A stretch of 64,000 nucleotides of DNA from Dyadobacter sp. SG02 (GCF_900109045.1 NZ_FNYL01000001.1:62001-126000); one strand, 5' to 3'; shown: positions 17,131-26,986, counted from the stretch's first letter. Numbers and translations are program-made. The notes: generated by a model not told the origin, from the letters alone.

Positions 17131-18228
17131 ATGAAATTGATTTTACTACTCTCAACCTTAATTGCCTGGCTCGCTACGGTCGTTGTGAATGCACAAGTGC
17201 CCCAGGAAATCAACTACCAGGCGGCGGCCCGCGACGCAGGCGGCGTACCGCTCACGAATCAAACGATCCGGTTGAGGCTCAGCATCCGCCAGAATGCCCC
17301 CGACGGAAGCACACATTACAGCGAAACACGGACTGTCACCACCAATTCGCTCGGCTTGTTCAGCCTCGCCATCGGTTCCGGCGGGGCAACGGATGTGATG
17401 GGTTCGATGGCCGCCGTACCCTGGCATGACGGCACCAAGTTTCTCAAAGTGGAAATGGACCCGGCCGGCGGTAATGCATTTACGGATCTAGGCTCTACGC
17501 AACTCGTGAGCGTTCCCTTCGCATTGAGCAGCGCCGATAACCAATGGCAGGTAAATGGCTCGGGAATCAGCAACAAAAACAGCGGCAATGTCGGTATCGG
17601 CACCAGTACTCCCGATCCCAGCGCCCTGCTCGACCTGAAAAGCGACTCGCGCGGATTACTGCTGCCCCGGATGTCGGCGAGCCAGCGAACGTCGCTTTCG
17701 CAGCCTGCTACCGGTCTGCTCGTTTATCAAACCGAAGCTCCGGAAGGCTTTTACTATAACAAAGGAACACCCGCCGCACCCGATTGGCTGCTCCTGGGCG
17801 GTACCGGCCCGCAGGGGCCTCAGGGCGCAGCAGGCCCGCCGGGGATCATTCAAAGTTATTACAATGCGGGAACTACTGTTTTCCCGTCCAGTACGCTTTC
17901 CTTCATCACTGAACCCTTGGAAGTGACGATACAGCAGGGGCAGACGGTATTTGTGACGGCTTCGAGGGCATTGGGCGGTTATGCGCCCGCTAGCGAGCTG
18001 GGTATTTATCCGGCCTGCCAGAATGTGGCCCCCGGCAGTGCCATCCAGACACTCGATCTCGGAATGTTCGGATTACAAGTACCTGCGAACACCCGGGCGA
18101 TCTTTTCGGTCAATGGGGTATTCAAGGACCTCCCTCCCGGCACCTACCGTTTTGGCATGGCAGGCGTTACAAGCAGCCCGAACTGGACCAATTCGGAATG
18201 GGGCTACACCAGCGTACTTGTTTACTAG
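17131..18228 (+). CDS. Secreted protein with short collagen-like tract
   Basis: 365 aa from ATG 17131 ([22 protein letters not shown] signal peptide); an earlier TTG at 17101 falls in the promoter. The N-terminal domain ([14 protein letters not shown]...[11 protein letters not shown]) is common in large secreted Bacteroidota proteins. Then come [20 protein letters not shown] and [14 protein letters not shown], typical of phage-tail-fibre-like surface proteins. A short G-P-Q/G-P-P collagen-like run lies at about residue 225-240, before a beta-rich C-terminal domain. It is followed 17 bp later by a T9SS-sorted protein and probably forms a surface pair with it. Function unknown. Confidence 0.7.
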   Translation: MKLILLLSTLIAWLATVVVNAQVPQEINYQAAARDAGGVPLTNQTIRLRLSIRQNAPDGSTHYSETRTVTTNSLGLFSLAIGSGGATDVMGSMAAVPWHDGTKFLKVEMDPAGGNAFTDLGSTQLVSVPFALSSADNQWQVNGSGISNKNSGNVGIGTSTPDPSALLDLKSDSRGLLLPRMSASQRTSLSQPATGLLVYQTEAPEGFYYNKGTPAAPDWLLLGGTGPQGPQGAAGPPGIIQSYYNAGTTVFPSSTLSFITEPLEVTIQQGQTVFVTASRALGGYAPASELGIYPACQNVAPGSAIQTLDLGMFGLQVPANTRAIFSVNGVFKDLPPGTYRFGMAGVTSSPNWTNSEWGYTSVLVY

Positions 18229-18245
18229 CAAGCCCTATTTACATC

Positions 18246-18998
18246 ATGAAAAAACTACTACTGCTTGTAAACCTGCTGCTGGTGCGTGAATTATCCGAAG
18301 CGCAAAGTCTGGGACTACCGGTCGTTACCAGCGGCCATGGGTCGCAAAACTCGGGTAACGTGTTTTTGGAATGGAGCATTGGCGAAGTGGCCGTCGCGAC
18401 GCGTAAGTTCAGCCCGAATATCCTTTCGGAGGGATTTTTACAACCCGACCCCTCCTATGCTTTCCCTGTGAAGCTGATCTATTTTAATGGAAAACCCGCC
18501 GGTGCTTCCAACGAACTAAACTGGGCGACTTCCGAGGAAACCAACAACAGCCATTTCGAAGTGCAGAAATCACCGGACGGCATTCATTTTCAACTGATGG
18601 ATCGGGTTGCCGGTGCAGGAACCGTCTACGCGAAGAAAACCTACCAAACCATGGACGGTTCGCCGTACCCACACACTTATTATCGCCTCAAACAAGTCGA
18701 CTACGATGGTACATTTAGCTTATCTTCTATTATTTACATTCGGCAGGCTGATCATTCCGGTTTTGCATTATACCCCAATCCGGCGGCTGACATGCTGTAT
18801 TTATCGGGCGGGAAAAATGGCGGGCCGCTGCATATCACTGTTTTCAAAACCAGCGGCGATGTGGTATTACAGCAGACATCGGATGCGGGAGATCATATCA
18901 GCTTAAATATCCGTCAGCTGTTGCCCGGCTCGTACCTCATCCAGGTTTGCGGGCTGTTTGCGCTACCGTTGTGGAATTCCAGGTTTGTTAAACTCTGA
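18246..18998 (+). CDS. T9SS type A sorting-domain protein
   Basis: 250 aa from ATG 18246 (MKKLLLLVNLLL...). The mature N-terminus (SGHGSQNSGNVFLEWSIGE) and LNWATSEETNNSHFEVQKS are patterns seen in Bacteroidota surface proteins. The last about 75 residues are a type A sorting domain (FALYPNPAADMLYLSG...LNIRQLLPGSYLIQV), which directs export through type IX secretion. It probably shares a transcript with the collagen-tract protein upstream. No enzymatic domain is visible. Confidence 0.8.
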   Translation: MKKLLLLVNLLLVRELSEAQSLGLPVVTSGHGSQNSGNVFLEWSIGEVAVATRKFSPNILSEGFLQPDPSYAFPVKLIYFNGKPAGASNELNWATSEETNNSHFEVQKSPDGIHFQLMDRVAGAGTVYAKKTYQTMDGSPYPHTYYRLKQVDYDGTFSLSSIIYIRQADHSGFALYPNPAADMLYLSGGKNGGPLHITVFKTSGDVVLQQTSDAGDHISLNIRQLLPGSYLIQVCGLFALPLWNSRFVKL

Positions 18999-19036
18999 AA
19001 CCTTATTTAATAGGCGGTAGGCGAGTGACCGGAAAA

Positions 19037-19489
19037 TTAGTCGCACATGCTGCGATCGACATAGGTCTTATTGCCATTCGAATTAATGTAATAACAGCCT
19101 CCTCGCGGACCACGGATGTATTGCCTGCGCACGTGGTATTCTGTTTTCCGTTTGGAAGTAATGTGGTCGATCAACTTTGCCGATTGCTCATTCGATTGTG
19201 TGGTCAAGGAAGTTTGAGGGCTGATGTTTTGTGTATTTGAATCACGTTTCAACTCAATCAGCGCTTTGATCAGTTCATTGGCCTGCTCTCTCGAACGCTT
19301 GATTTCCTGGTCTTTTTCATCCAGCATTTCGTACAGACGGTTCACATTTTGCTCGCAGTCATTCTTGCCGAAGTCCGCGGTAGTCGCTCTTGTAATGTTC
19401 TTGTCAGGACCTGTTGTTGACTGGCCAAAAGAAACAAATTGAATAAATAAAAGGATGACTGCGGAAGCGAGGAAAGGTTTCGGATTCAT
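19037..19489 (-). CDS. Small secreted protein with RGG-YY-GNK-YV motif
   Basis: 150 aa. A signal peptide ends at FGQ (residue 23). A helical, charged middle (LYEMLDEKDQEIKRSREQA) suggests a coiled coil. The C-terminus, YIRGPRGGCYYINSNGNKTY followed by VDRSMC, has the GPRGGxYYxNxxGxKxYV pattern seen in short basic adaptor-like domains (PBCV_basic_adap-like) and at the end of diverse secreted proteins. Two cysteines could form a disulfide in this tail. Role unknown; monocistronic. Confidence 0.7.
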   Translation of the reverse strand: MNPKPFLASAVILLFIQFVSFGQSTTGPDKNITRATTADFGKNDCEQNVNRLYEMLDEKDQEIKRSREQANELIKALIELKRDSNTQNISPQTSLTTQSNEQSAKLIDHITSKRKTEYHVRRQYIRGPRGGCYYINSNGNKTYVDRSMCD

Positions 19490-19574
19490 GAGATTTAAGG
19501 TTTTGATTTTACATTAATGCCGCTAGTTCCTCTCACCTTACTACCCGAAAGCAAAAAAATTTCTACTTTCGGAA

Positions 19575-21290
19575 ATGTCTAAAACCAAACTATCCCTTAT
19601 CATGCTCGCATTTGCAGCGGGCCTGGGCCTGGTGGCCCTGAAAAGCAGGAATACAACCGAAAATCCGAAAGCAGCCAAACGTCCCAACATTATCGTGATT
19701 CTCGCGGATGACATGGGCTATTCGGATATGGGCTGCTACGGCGGCGAGGTCCGCACGCCAAACCTGGATTACCTTGCCCAAAACGGCCTGCGGTACCGGC
19801 AATTTTACAATACCTCCCGTTGCTGCCCTACGCGCGCGTCCCGGCTCACGGGCCTGTATAACCAGCAGGCGGGGATCGGGAAAATGACCGAGGCCGAAAA
19901 CCAGCCGGGTTACCAGGGACACATTACGGAAAATACGGTGACACTCGCAGAGGTGCTCAAAACGGCAGGCTACCAGACAGGCATGACCGGTAAATGGCAC
20001 GTTTCTAACACATTTACACAAAAGACTCCGCAGGAACAGCTGGCCTGGCTCAACCACCAGAAGGAGGTCGGCCCTTTTTCTCCCATTGAACAATACCCCA
20101 CCAGCCGCGGCTTCGATAAGTATTTCGGGACGATCTGGGGTGTCATCGATTTCTTTGATCCTTTCAGCCTGGTGAATGGCAAAGAGCCTGTGAAAACCGT
20201 TCCCAAGGATTACTATCATACCGACGCCATCAACGACACGACGGTCGCTTATATCCGCGATTTTTCGAAATCCGACAAACCGTTCTTCCTCTACGTAGCC
20301 CAAAATGCGCCGCATTGGCCATTGCAGGCGAAACCGGAGGATATTGAAAAATATAAGGATACCTACAAGGGCGGCTGGGAAACGATCCGCAAGGCTCGTT
20401 ATGAAAGAATGGTCAAAATGGGCCTGATCGACCCCAAAGTGACCAAATTGCCTGAGACCGCAGCCGGTGCTTTGAAATGGGAGGATAACCCCGACCGCGA
20501 ATGGGACGCCATGGCAATGGCCGTCCACGCCGCGATGATAGATCGGATGGACCAGGGGATCGGCCGCATTATCCAGGCATTAAAACAAACCGGCGAGCTG
20601 GATAACACCTTGATCCTCTTCCTGACCGACAACGGCGCCAGTCCCGAGAACTGTGCCAGATATGGCCCGGGATTCGACCGCCCGAGCGAGACGCGCGACG
20701 GTCGGAAAATCATTTATGCAACGGAAAAACAGGTGATGCCTGGACCGCAAACCAGCTACGCTTCCATCGGGCCGCGTTGGGCGGGCGTGGCTAACACACC
20801 TTACCGGTATGCGAAGGCCGAATCGTTTGAAGGTGGTGTGAATACGCCCATGATCGCATTCTGGCCTAAGGGTGTTACGGCTAAAAAAGGAGGTTTCAGC
20901 GATCACGCGGGTCATGTGATGGACCTGATGGCGACGTTCTGCGAACTTTCAGGCGCGAAATATCCGAAGCAATTCAAAAACAAGGATATCAAGCCCACAA
21001 CCGGCCTGAGCCTCGTCAGTTCGTTCTCAGGAAAACCTTCGAAAGGTCATTCGGAGCTGTTCAACGAACATTTTGGCGCCCGATATGCACGACAAGGAAA
21101 CTGGAAACTGGTTTCCCCCGCCGCCGATTCGACCTGGCAGCTATACGACCTTTCGACCGACCATTCGGAAACCCGAAACCTGGCTGCAGCCCATCCTGAA
21201 AAAGTAAAACACCTGGCGGGTCTTTGGCAGCAATGGGCCAATACCCACCATGTATTTCCAAAACCGGGCAAGCCGGCAACTTCGAAGTAG
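19575..21290 (+). CDS. Type I sulfatase (arylsulfatase family)
   Basis: 571 aa, N-terminal signal or anchor (about 5-23). The metal-binding ADDMGYSDMG lies at about 44-53. The formylglycine signature C-x-P-x-R-x3-L-T-G is seen with Cys83, Pro85, Arg87 and LTG, so activation by a sulfatase-maturating enzyme is expected. TGKWHVS and LFLTDNGASPEN supply further active-site residues. It hydrolyses sulfate esters in the periplasm, probably from a glycan or aryl donor. A near-match -7 element (TACTTTCG) ends only 3 bp before the ATG, so the transcript may be leaderless. No dedicated maturase gene is in the window. Confidence 0.93.
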   Translation: MSKTKLSLIMLAFAAGLGLVALKSRNTTENPKAAKRPNIIVILADDMGYSDMGCYGGEVRTPNLDYLAQNGLRYRQFYNTSRCCPTRASRLTGLYNQQAGIGKMTEAENQPGYQGHITENTVTLAEVLKTAGYQTGMTGKWHVSNTFTQKTPQEQLAWLNHQKEVGPFSPIEQYPTSRGFDKYFGTIWGVIDFFDPFSLVNGKEPVKTVPKDYYHTDAINDTTVAYIRDFSKSDKPFFLYVAQNAPHWPLQAKPEDIEKYKDTYKGGWETIRKARYERMVKMGLIDPKVTKLPETAAGALKWEDNPDREWDAMAMAVHAAMIDRMDQGIGRIIQALKQTGELDNTLILFLTDNGASPENCARYGPGFDRPSETRDGRKIIYATEKQVMPGPQTSYASIGPRWAGVANTPYRYAKAESFEGGVNTPMIAFWPKGVTAKKGGFSDHAGHVMDLMATFCELSGAKYPKQFKNKDIKPTTGLSLVSSFSGKPSKGHSELFNEHFGARYARQGNWKLVSPAADSTWQLYDLSTDHSETRNLAAAHPEKVKHLAGLWQQWANTHHVFPKPGKPATSK

Positions 21291-21322
21291 GAAACTACCG
21301 GCCCTGACTAGGCGTCCCCGAC

Positions 21323-22855
21323 TCAGCGGCCCTGACTGCCGCCGGCATTTGTCACCATCGAACTCGTGGTGAAAATGGTGCCGGCGGTGCCGGCCGTGTA
21401 GGTCCCGGATGTGTATAGTCCGTAAAAGTCGGTTGTGCTTGCCGTAGTGCCGCCGGTGTAAACCTGGTAGCTCGTTCCCTGCTTTAATTTGGGGCTTGAA
21501 AACAGCATTGTGTTGTACGCTCGCGGAATCGTAAACGTCATCACTTCGCCATCAGACGAGCGGATGTGCATCAGTTGGTTGGCCGAGCCCGGGCTGAGGA
21601 TCACCGATGGCTGGGTACTGACATTCGCAGTAGGCGAACTTGTTGCGCCACCGGTACCGATGAGTATCCCACCGGTAATTTTGAATGTGTTTCGGTCGCA
21701 ATCGAAACCTTCTTCCGGGCCGCCGGCGGCAATGGAAATGATCCTGCCGCCGGTGATCGTCATCGGGCCGTTGGAGTCGATACCATCGTTGGAAGAGCTG
21801 TACACGTAGATATTGCCACCATTTATGTAAATGAAACTGCCTGCATTCAGTCCGTCGTCGGTGGTTTGGATATTGAAATCGCCGTTATTGATCGTCAGCA
21901 CGCTTTTGCTTTCGATCCCCTCCCCGGCCGATGATTTGATATTGAACGTTCCGCCATTGATGGTCACGAACGGATCGATGGTCGTGTCGGTATCATAGCT
22001 GGCTGTAATGGCTTTATCGGCCACATTTAAGGTGAAGTCGCCATTATTGATCACAATGTAGCCTTCTTCGCACTGGATACCATCGCCCGCCGCGGCAATG
22101 CTGACCGTTCCGCCGTCGGCTATGAATGCGTCGTTGGCATGGATACCGTCCGACGCCGCACCGGTAACTGTAATGGCGCCGCTGATAATGCGTATATAAT
22201 CGTCACTGCAAATGGCGTGTTTATAATTGCTCTTCAGATTCAACGTACCGGTTCCGCTGAAAATCATTTGCCCTTCGCTGAAAAGCGTGGCCTTCACATC
22301 CTCCCCGCCACTGGCCGTATAGCTGGCGCCGTCGGTGAGCGAGTTGGTGGTATTGCCGTTCAGAACAATGAAAGCACGTTTTTCCGACTGGATATTGATT
22401 GCCGGACCATCGGCATTAGTAATGCTAACACCATCGAACGTAAGCTTGAATTTCTTATCGCTGTAAATCTTGACGGAGCCATTCGCGGTGGTGCCGGACA
22501 GGACGTATTCCACTTCCGCCGCAGTCGCATTAATGATCACATCGCCATTGGACTCCGTAACCTCCACGCCATTGCCAGCCAGCGGATTGGTAATGGTAAC
22601 AATGCTGCCGAAATTGATCGAAACGACCGTTGAAAAAGTAGAATTAGCCAAAAGGTCATCTTCATCGGCCGCGGTACCACTATCGCCTTCCGGCGCCGCC
22701 GATGCGAAACTGACGCTGTCGATGTTCACCGAACCATCGGCATTGGTATTGCCGGGATCGACTACGGCATCTTCGTCTTTGGAGCAGGCCAGGCACGCCG
22801 CCATCACCAGCGAAGCCAATACGGCCCTTGTAAATTGTGAAATTCGGAAGTTCAT
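21323..22855 (-). CDS. Cthe_2159-type carbohydrate-binding beta-helix lipoprotein
   Basis: 510 aa with a lipoprotein signal (LASLVMAACLAC, Cys near 24). The mature part is a repetitive right-handed beta-helix with DGIHANDAFIADGGTVSIAA, DDGLNAGSFIYINGGNIYVY and DGIDSNGPMTITGGRIIS. This is the pattern of the Cthe_2159 family, whose founding member binds polygalacturonate and calcium. The C-terminal part (IPRAYNTMLFSSPKLKQGTSY) is also typical. Probably a surface glycan-binding or adhesive lipoprotein; its substrate is unknown. Confidence 0.85.
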   Translation of the reverse strand: MNFRISQFTRAVLASLVMAACLACSKDEDAVVDPGNTNADGSVNIDSVSFASAAPEGDSGTAADEDDLLANSTFSTVVSINFGSIVTITNPLAGNGVEVTESNGDVIINATAAEVEYVLSGTTANGSVKIYSDKKFKLTFDGVSITNADGPAINIQSEKRAFIVLNGNTTNSLTDGASYTASGGEDVKATLFSEGQMIFSGTGTLNLKSNYKHAICSDDYIRIISGAITVTGAASDGIHANDAFIADGGTVSIAAAGDGIQCEEGYIVINNGDFTLNVADKAITASYDTDTTIDPFVTINGGTFNIKSSAGEGIESKSVLTINNGDFNIQTTDDGLNAGSFIYINGGNIYVYSSSNDGIDSNGPMTITGGRIISIAAGGPEEGFDCDRNTFKITGGILIGTGGATSSPTANVSTQPSVILSPGSANQLMHIRSSDGEVMTFTIPRAYNTMLFSSPKLKQGTSYQVYTGGTTASTTDFYGLYTSGTYTAGTAGTIFTTSSMVTNAGGSQGR

Positions 22856-22955
22856 ACTGAGTTATAATTGGTGCGTAGAATTGTTAATTACGCCTCAGTA
22901 CGCCGGCGCGTCCATGTGTGACGCATTGCTGGTAATTTTTGTATGTGTACTAAAC

Positions 22956-22963
22956 CAAAAGTA
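22956..22963 (-). promoter_or_regulatory. Putative -7 element of the beta-helix lipoprotein gene
   Basis: Minus strand TACTTTTG matches TAnnTTTG, about 100 bp upstream of ATG 22855. It lies just before the end of the response-regulator gene. Confidence 0.3.
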
Positions 22964-22970
22964 TAGATTC

Positions 22971-23645
22971 TCAAAGCACCAGCTTATACCCTCTCCCCCG
23001 AATGTTAATAATTTGGATTTTAGGATCTTCCTTCAAATAGCGCCGGAGTTTGGTAATGAAAACGTCCAGGCTGCGGCCGTTGAAGAAGGAATCGTCGCCC
23101 CAGAGTTCGTTGAGGACTTCGCTGCGGCCCAGGACTTCGTTGCGTTGCTGATAGAGGCGGCGGAGGAGTTCGGCTTCGCGGTGGGATAGCGTTACTTCCC
23201 GGTCGTCGACAGCGAGTTTTTGTTTGGCGGGGTCGAAAATGTAGCGGCCGATTTTGAGCGTTCCGTTCACTTGGGTGCGGGACGCCCCTGTGCGCAGGAG
23301 CGCATTGATGCGCGCGACGAGCTCGTCGAGGCTAAATGGTTTTTTGAGATAATCGTTTCCTCCCAATTCAAAACCGCGAACGACGTCCGAGGTCTGAGAA
23401 CGCGCGGTGAGGAACATAATCGGCGTATGCGGGTCGTCGCGACGGATTTGCTCGGCCATGGTGAAACCGTCCATGTCGGGCATCATGATGTCGGCGACCA
23501 CGATATCGGGGTGGTGGAGGCGGTATTGTTCGAGGCCTTCGGCCCCGTTGGCGGCGTAGAGCACATCGAAGCCCCGATAAACAAGGCTGTCTTTTACAAT
23601 CATCCCCAGCGCGGGCTCGTCCTCGATGAATAGTACAGTCGCCAT
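22971..23645 (-). CDS. OmpR-family response regulator
   Basis: 224 aa. The receiver domain (1-120) has the acidic pair (ED at 8-9), phospho-acceptor Asp52 in VVADIMMPDMDG, and KKPFSLDELV with the conserved Lys. The winged-helix output domain (about 130-224) shows VTLSHREAELLRRLYQQRNEV and FITKLRRYLKEDPKIQIINIRGRGYKLV. It is encoded 3 bp after its sensor kinase. OmpR-type proteins bind direct repeats about 10 bp apart; such a repeat (TTAACA every 10 bp) occurs before the kinase gene and before the GLPGLI gene. Confidence 0.95.
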   Translation of the reverse strand: MATVLFIEDEPALGMIVKDSLVYRGFDVLYAANGAEGLEQYRLHHPDIVVADIMMPDMDGFTMAEQIRRDDPHTPIMFLTARSQTSDVVRGFELGGNDYLKKPFSLDELVARINALLRTGASRTQVNGTLKIGRYIFDPAKQKLAVDDREVTLSHREAELLRRLYQQRNEVLGRSEVLNELWGDDSFFNGRSLDVFITKLRRYLKEDPKIQIINIRGRGYKLVL

Positions 23646-23648
23646 TTT

Positions 23649-25109
23649 TTAGAATTTTAACACAAATGCACTACCCTTCCCCGGTTCGCTGGCCAGACTA
23701 ATGCTTCCACCATGTTTCTCGACCACTTGCCGGACATAAGCCAGCCCGAGGCCAAAACCTTTTACCTGATGCAGGTCGCCCGTAGGCACGCGGAAGAAAC
23801 GATCGAAAACGGATGCCTGGTAGGCTTTTGGAATGCCGATACCGTTGTCGGCAACAGTAAGTTGCCAGCCACCGGGTTCCTGTTCGTAGTTGAACGATAT
23901 GGTCACGCGCTCGTAGGAATACTTGATCGCATTGTCGATGAGGTTATTGATCACATTTCCGAAATGCATCCTGTCGACCTGCACCATCGTTCCAAAGGGG
24001 ATATGCATATTAAAAACCACCGTTTTAGCAGCCTTAATGCGGTGACTGGCCGCGAGTTCACAGAGGATTTCGGCCAGACCGACCGGCTCAGTCCGAAACT
24101 CGAAGTCCTGCTTTTCTTCCACCGCCAGGTTCAATACTTTTTCGACGAGATCCGAAAGCCTTTGCAGGTTATTTTGTGAGATATGGAGATATTCCTCCGT
24201 CTTGCGCGGATCGTTCAGCGCCCCGAAGTTCAGCAGCGCATCTACGGCCGCATTGACGGTTGCAATGGGCGTTTTGAGCTCGTGGGTCATATTGTTGATG
24301 AAATCATTCTTGATATCGGAGAGCCTTTTCTGGCGCATGATCGTGCGCAGCATAAACACGAAGCAACCCGTCGTGAGCAGCAAGAGCAACAGGGAACATC
24401 CCAACAGCCAGCCCATACGCTTCAACAGGTAGGGCACCGGCGTTTCGAAAGTAGCCTGGACGAACAAATGCTTTACCGGGTTGATGGGCAACGGTAAAGT
24501 CCTGAACCGGTCGTCGCTCTGCCTGCGCAAACCATTAAAAATGATCACGTTATTAGACCCGGACTTCGGAAGAATGTACAAGGTATCCAGCAAAAACGCG
24601 GCGTGAATGTCCCTTCTGGCCAATTCGGACTGGTAGGCTGCATAAATCTTCTTCAAATCTACCCGGCCGCCCTCCTTCCATTCCTGCACCACAAACCTGG
24701 AAATGCGCCGCGCAAGCGTGTCCGCCGGTGCGACGATCACACTATCGTTGTTGAATTGGTAATAAAAACGGGAACTCTCGCCGCTGCGAACGCCCAACCG
24801 CCTCACTACCACACGCGCCTCGCGGCCAGCCCGGCCCGATGCGCTTTTAGGGATATTACCACCGGGCGGTTCGTTGGGGACGTAGCCGCCTGGCGGTTTC
24901 CCGGGAACGTCGTGTTCACGCATCAGGATACGCGCATGATCCAGTTGCTGCCCTTCGACTACGTGGAACAATGCATCCTGAACCACATTACCGAACTGCT
25001 GCCGGTTGAGCCGGTACGTCGTCAACAGCCAATACGCCTGAAATGCATTGATCGCGACAATGCAGGCGGTCATGAGCCAGAAAATCGATCGGATACGGCG
25101 GTTGGTCAT
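23649..25109 (-). CDS. Sensor histidine kinase
   Basis: 486 aa. TM1 (about 9-30) and TM2 (about 228-250) enclose a periplasmic sensor region with an unusual Gly/Pro stretch (GKPPGGYVPNEPPGGNIP). The H-box MTHELKTPIATV carries His near 276, followed by NNLIDNAIKYS (N box), VADNGIGIP (G1) and GFGLGLAYVRQVV (G2). It lacks a HAMP domain, a form common in Bacteroidota. Signal unknown. A -7 element abuts its start codon and a TTAACA direct repeat lies 42-65 bp upstream, suggesting autoregulation. Confidence 0.95.
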   Translation of the reverse strand: MTNRRIRSIFWLMTACIVAINAFQAYWLLTTYRLNRQQFGNVVQDALFHVVEGQQLDHARILMREHDVPGKPPGGYVPNEPPGGNIPKSASGRAGREARVVVRRLGVRSGESSRFYYQFNNDSVIVAPADTLARRISRFVVQEWKEGGRVDLKKIYAAYQSELARRDIHAAFLLDTLYILPKSGSNNVIIFNGLRRQSDDRFRTLPLPINPVKHLFVQATFETPVPYLLKRMGWLLGCSLLLLLLTTGCFVFMLRTIMRQKRLSDIKNDFINNMTHELKTPIATVNAAVDALLNFGALNDPRKTEEYLHISQNNLQRLSDLVEKVLNLAVEEKQDFEFRTEPVGLAEILCELAASHRIKAAKTVVFNMHIPFGTMVQVDRMHFGNVINNLIDNAIKYSYERVTISFNYEQEPGGWQLTVADNGIGIPKAYQASVFDRFFRVPTGDLHQVKGFGLGLAYVRQVVEKHGGSISLASEPGKGSAFVLKF

Positions 25110-25113
25110 ACCG

Positions 25114-25121
25114 CAAAGCTA
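25114..25121 (-). promoter_or_regulatory. Putative -7 element of the kinase operon
   Basis: Minus strand TAGCTTTG fits TAnnTTTG and ends 4 bp before ATG 25109, which would give a leaderless or nearly leaderless mRNA. Confidence 0.45.
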
Positions 25122-25150
25122 AGCTTTCCCCCCGGATGATTTCCGGGGCC

Positions 25151-25174
25151 TTAACACTATTTAACACAAAATAG
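25151..25174. promoter_or_regulatory. Candidate response-regulator site, copy 1
   Basis: TTAACACTAT-TTAACAC-AAAATAG has two TTAACAC blocks 10 bp apart, as OmpR-type regulators prefer. It matches the 26987-27010 copy at 21 of 24 positions. It lies 42-65 bp upstream of the kinase gene. Confidence 0.55.
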
Positions 25175-25193
25175 CATTGATTAATAAGGCATT

Positions 25194-26837
25194 TTAACGC
25201 AGCAGCGAAATGGCAGGCGTTTCTTTACGGTGAAAGATTTTAACCCCGTCCAACTCTCTCACCAGCTCGTAATGCCGCCGCACATATTCGCGCACTATCG
25301 GCACTTTATCATGCGGAAGGAAAAGATGCCCGCGCTCCGAGTAATCGCGGATCATCGCTTCGATGAAGATTTTAGGCTTATTTTCTTCCATATCTTCCAC
25401 AAAATCACGGGTCCAGTGCGGAACAAGCGGCGATTTCATAGAAAAATGGAAGGTGTGCACATCACGGTATCCCATGGGCCGCTGCGAGCTCACCAGCAAT
25501 CCGTCGCGCCAGCCCCATACCACCACGGGATCGGACGAGCGCGTGTGCGCGACAATGTGCCCTACCACCTTTTTGTCCGTGTCATTTCGTTTGTCGTAAG
25601 CCAAATCTCCTTCGAGGTATTTGAGGCTCACAGCTGTTTGGGCCATGCCGCCTAGCAAGAGCAGCGCTATCGCATACTTTTGTACCAACGGTTGGCTGAC
25701 GGACAGAAACAACGCCACAAAAATCAGCAACGGAACAAAGAGAAAGAGTTTATAATGCTCAAAATTGTTCCCCGATTGCAGCACGGCATAGATGCTCAGC
25801 ATCAAAAACAAGAAGGCAAAAACGAACGGTATCCAATTGATTCTGAATGTTGAACTCCATTTTTTAAAAGACAAAAACGGCAATGTTGCCGCCAGTGCGG
25901 CGAGCGTAAGTACGTAGATACCCGAACTCGTCGCATAGAAAATAAACCGGACGACACGCCCCGGGCTGAACCGCTCGGCTATGGGCATAGAGGAAAACTG
26001 CGTCGTGAAGGAATAGTAAAAGTAATTCCAGAAGTAGTTGTTCCAGAACACATCCAACTTACCGCGCGAACCGTAAAACACATTGACCAGAATGGTAGGA
26101 AAAAGGCAGCCTGCGAACAATGCGGCCATATTCCGCCAATCCCTCCGCTGAGCCATGGCCAGCAACAAAAATGCCCCCGTGAGCAATCCCATGGGAGCAT
26201 TCTGAAATTTGGCGTAAACAACGCTTCCCAGCAACATGCCCGTCAACGTTGCGATTGCCGGGCTCGTCCATCGGCGATAGAAGTACAAAAAGAACAACGC
26301 GACGCCCGCGGTCACCATGAAAATGCTGCTATGTTCCGAATTGTAAGCCGCGAAAATATGACAGATCGTACCCAGGAAAAGCGCCAGGCTCCAAGTCATG
26401 ACCAACCCGAGACTCTTCCCGGCAAATAGCTTGCATATCTGATAAAGAAGCAATACCGTTCCCGTCCAGAGTAACAGCCCGATGATTTCGGCGCTGCTGT
26501 AATTGACCGGCATACCTGCCCACGAACCGGCAAGCAAAGGTACCACGGTCAGAGGCCTGGCATCGGTGTAATTGAGCAATGTCCAGAGCTTGTCGGGATA
26601 ATGGTTGATGGCTATGACCGCGCTAAGCCAGGTACTGGTATCGATATCGTATTCCCGGTCGCGCAGAAAGGGCATTCGTACACCCCATATCAGCAGCAGC
26701 ATGCCGGCGATCCACAGTGCCGAGGTTTTTCCGGAAACTTCGCGGTTGGGGCTATTCATATAAAGCCTATAAATCCACAAAGTCGATAGGAAAAACACGA
26801 CAAACAGAAACAGTTTGAAGTATAGGTTATAAGCCAT
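25194..26837 (-). CDS. Multi-spanning GT-C-type membrane protein
   Basis: 547 aa with about 12 hydrophobic segments and a soluble C-terminal part (about 430-547). After TM2 it has RDREYDIDTSTW, which resembles the acidic first-loop motif of GT-C glycosyltransferases (PMT/ArnT type) that use lipid-linked sugars. The C-terminal domain (VVVWGWRDGLLVSSQRPMGYRD) is like the periplasmic domains of such enzymes. It probably transfers a sugar to an envelope acceptor. It lies 84 bp upstream of the kinase gene on the same strand, but with a promoter between them. Confidence 0.65.
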   Translation of the reverse strand: MAYNLYFKLFLFVVFFLSTLWIYRLYMNSPNREVSGKTSALWIAGMLLLIWGVRMPFLRDREYDIDTSTWLSAVIAINHYPDKLWTLLNYTDARPLTVVPLLAGSWAGMPVNYSSAEIIGLLLWTGTVLLLYQICKLFAGKSLGLVMTWSLALFLGTICHIFAAYNSEHSSIFMVTAGVALFFLYFYRRWTSPAIATLTGMLLGSVVYAKFQNAPMGLLTGAFLLLAMAQRRDWRNMAALFAGCLFPTILVNVFYGSRGKLDVFWNNYFWNYFYYSFTTQFSSMPIAERFSPGRVVRFIFYATSSGIYVLTLAALAATLPFLSFKKWSSTFRINWIPFVFAFLFLMLSIYAVLQSGNNFEHYKLFLFVPLLIFVALFLSVSQPLVQKYAIALLLLGGMAQTAVSLKYLEGDLAYDKRNDTDKKVVGHIVAHTRSSDPVVVWGWRDGLLVSSQRPMGYRDVHTFHFSMKSPLVPHWTRDFVEDMEENKPKIFIEAMIRDYSERGHLFLPHDKVPIVREYVRRHYELVRELDGVKIFHRKETPAISLLR

Positions 26838-26986
26838 TAGTAATCAGAGGGGTGCTAGGTTGAGTTTGTAGAACTAATATAAGGCCCCTTGCTTGATAAT
26901 GTGTTATAAAATGTAATTTTTTTTAGTTTTCGGGGCATATCTGGCATCGGGAGCATTTTTTATTGAACTCTGGCAGGATCTGTATC

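Noticed and set aside
21291-21322. GGCCCTGACT direct repeats considered as a mobile-element scar
   Set aside because: Two short imperfect copies in a 32-bp gap between convergent genes; too little to support a call.
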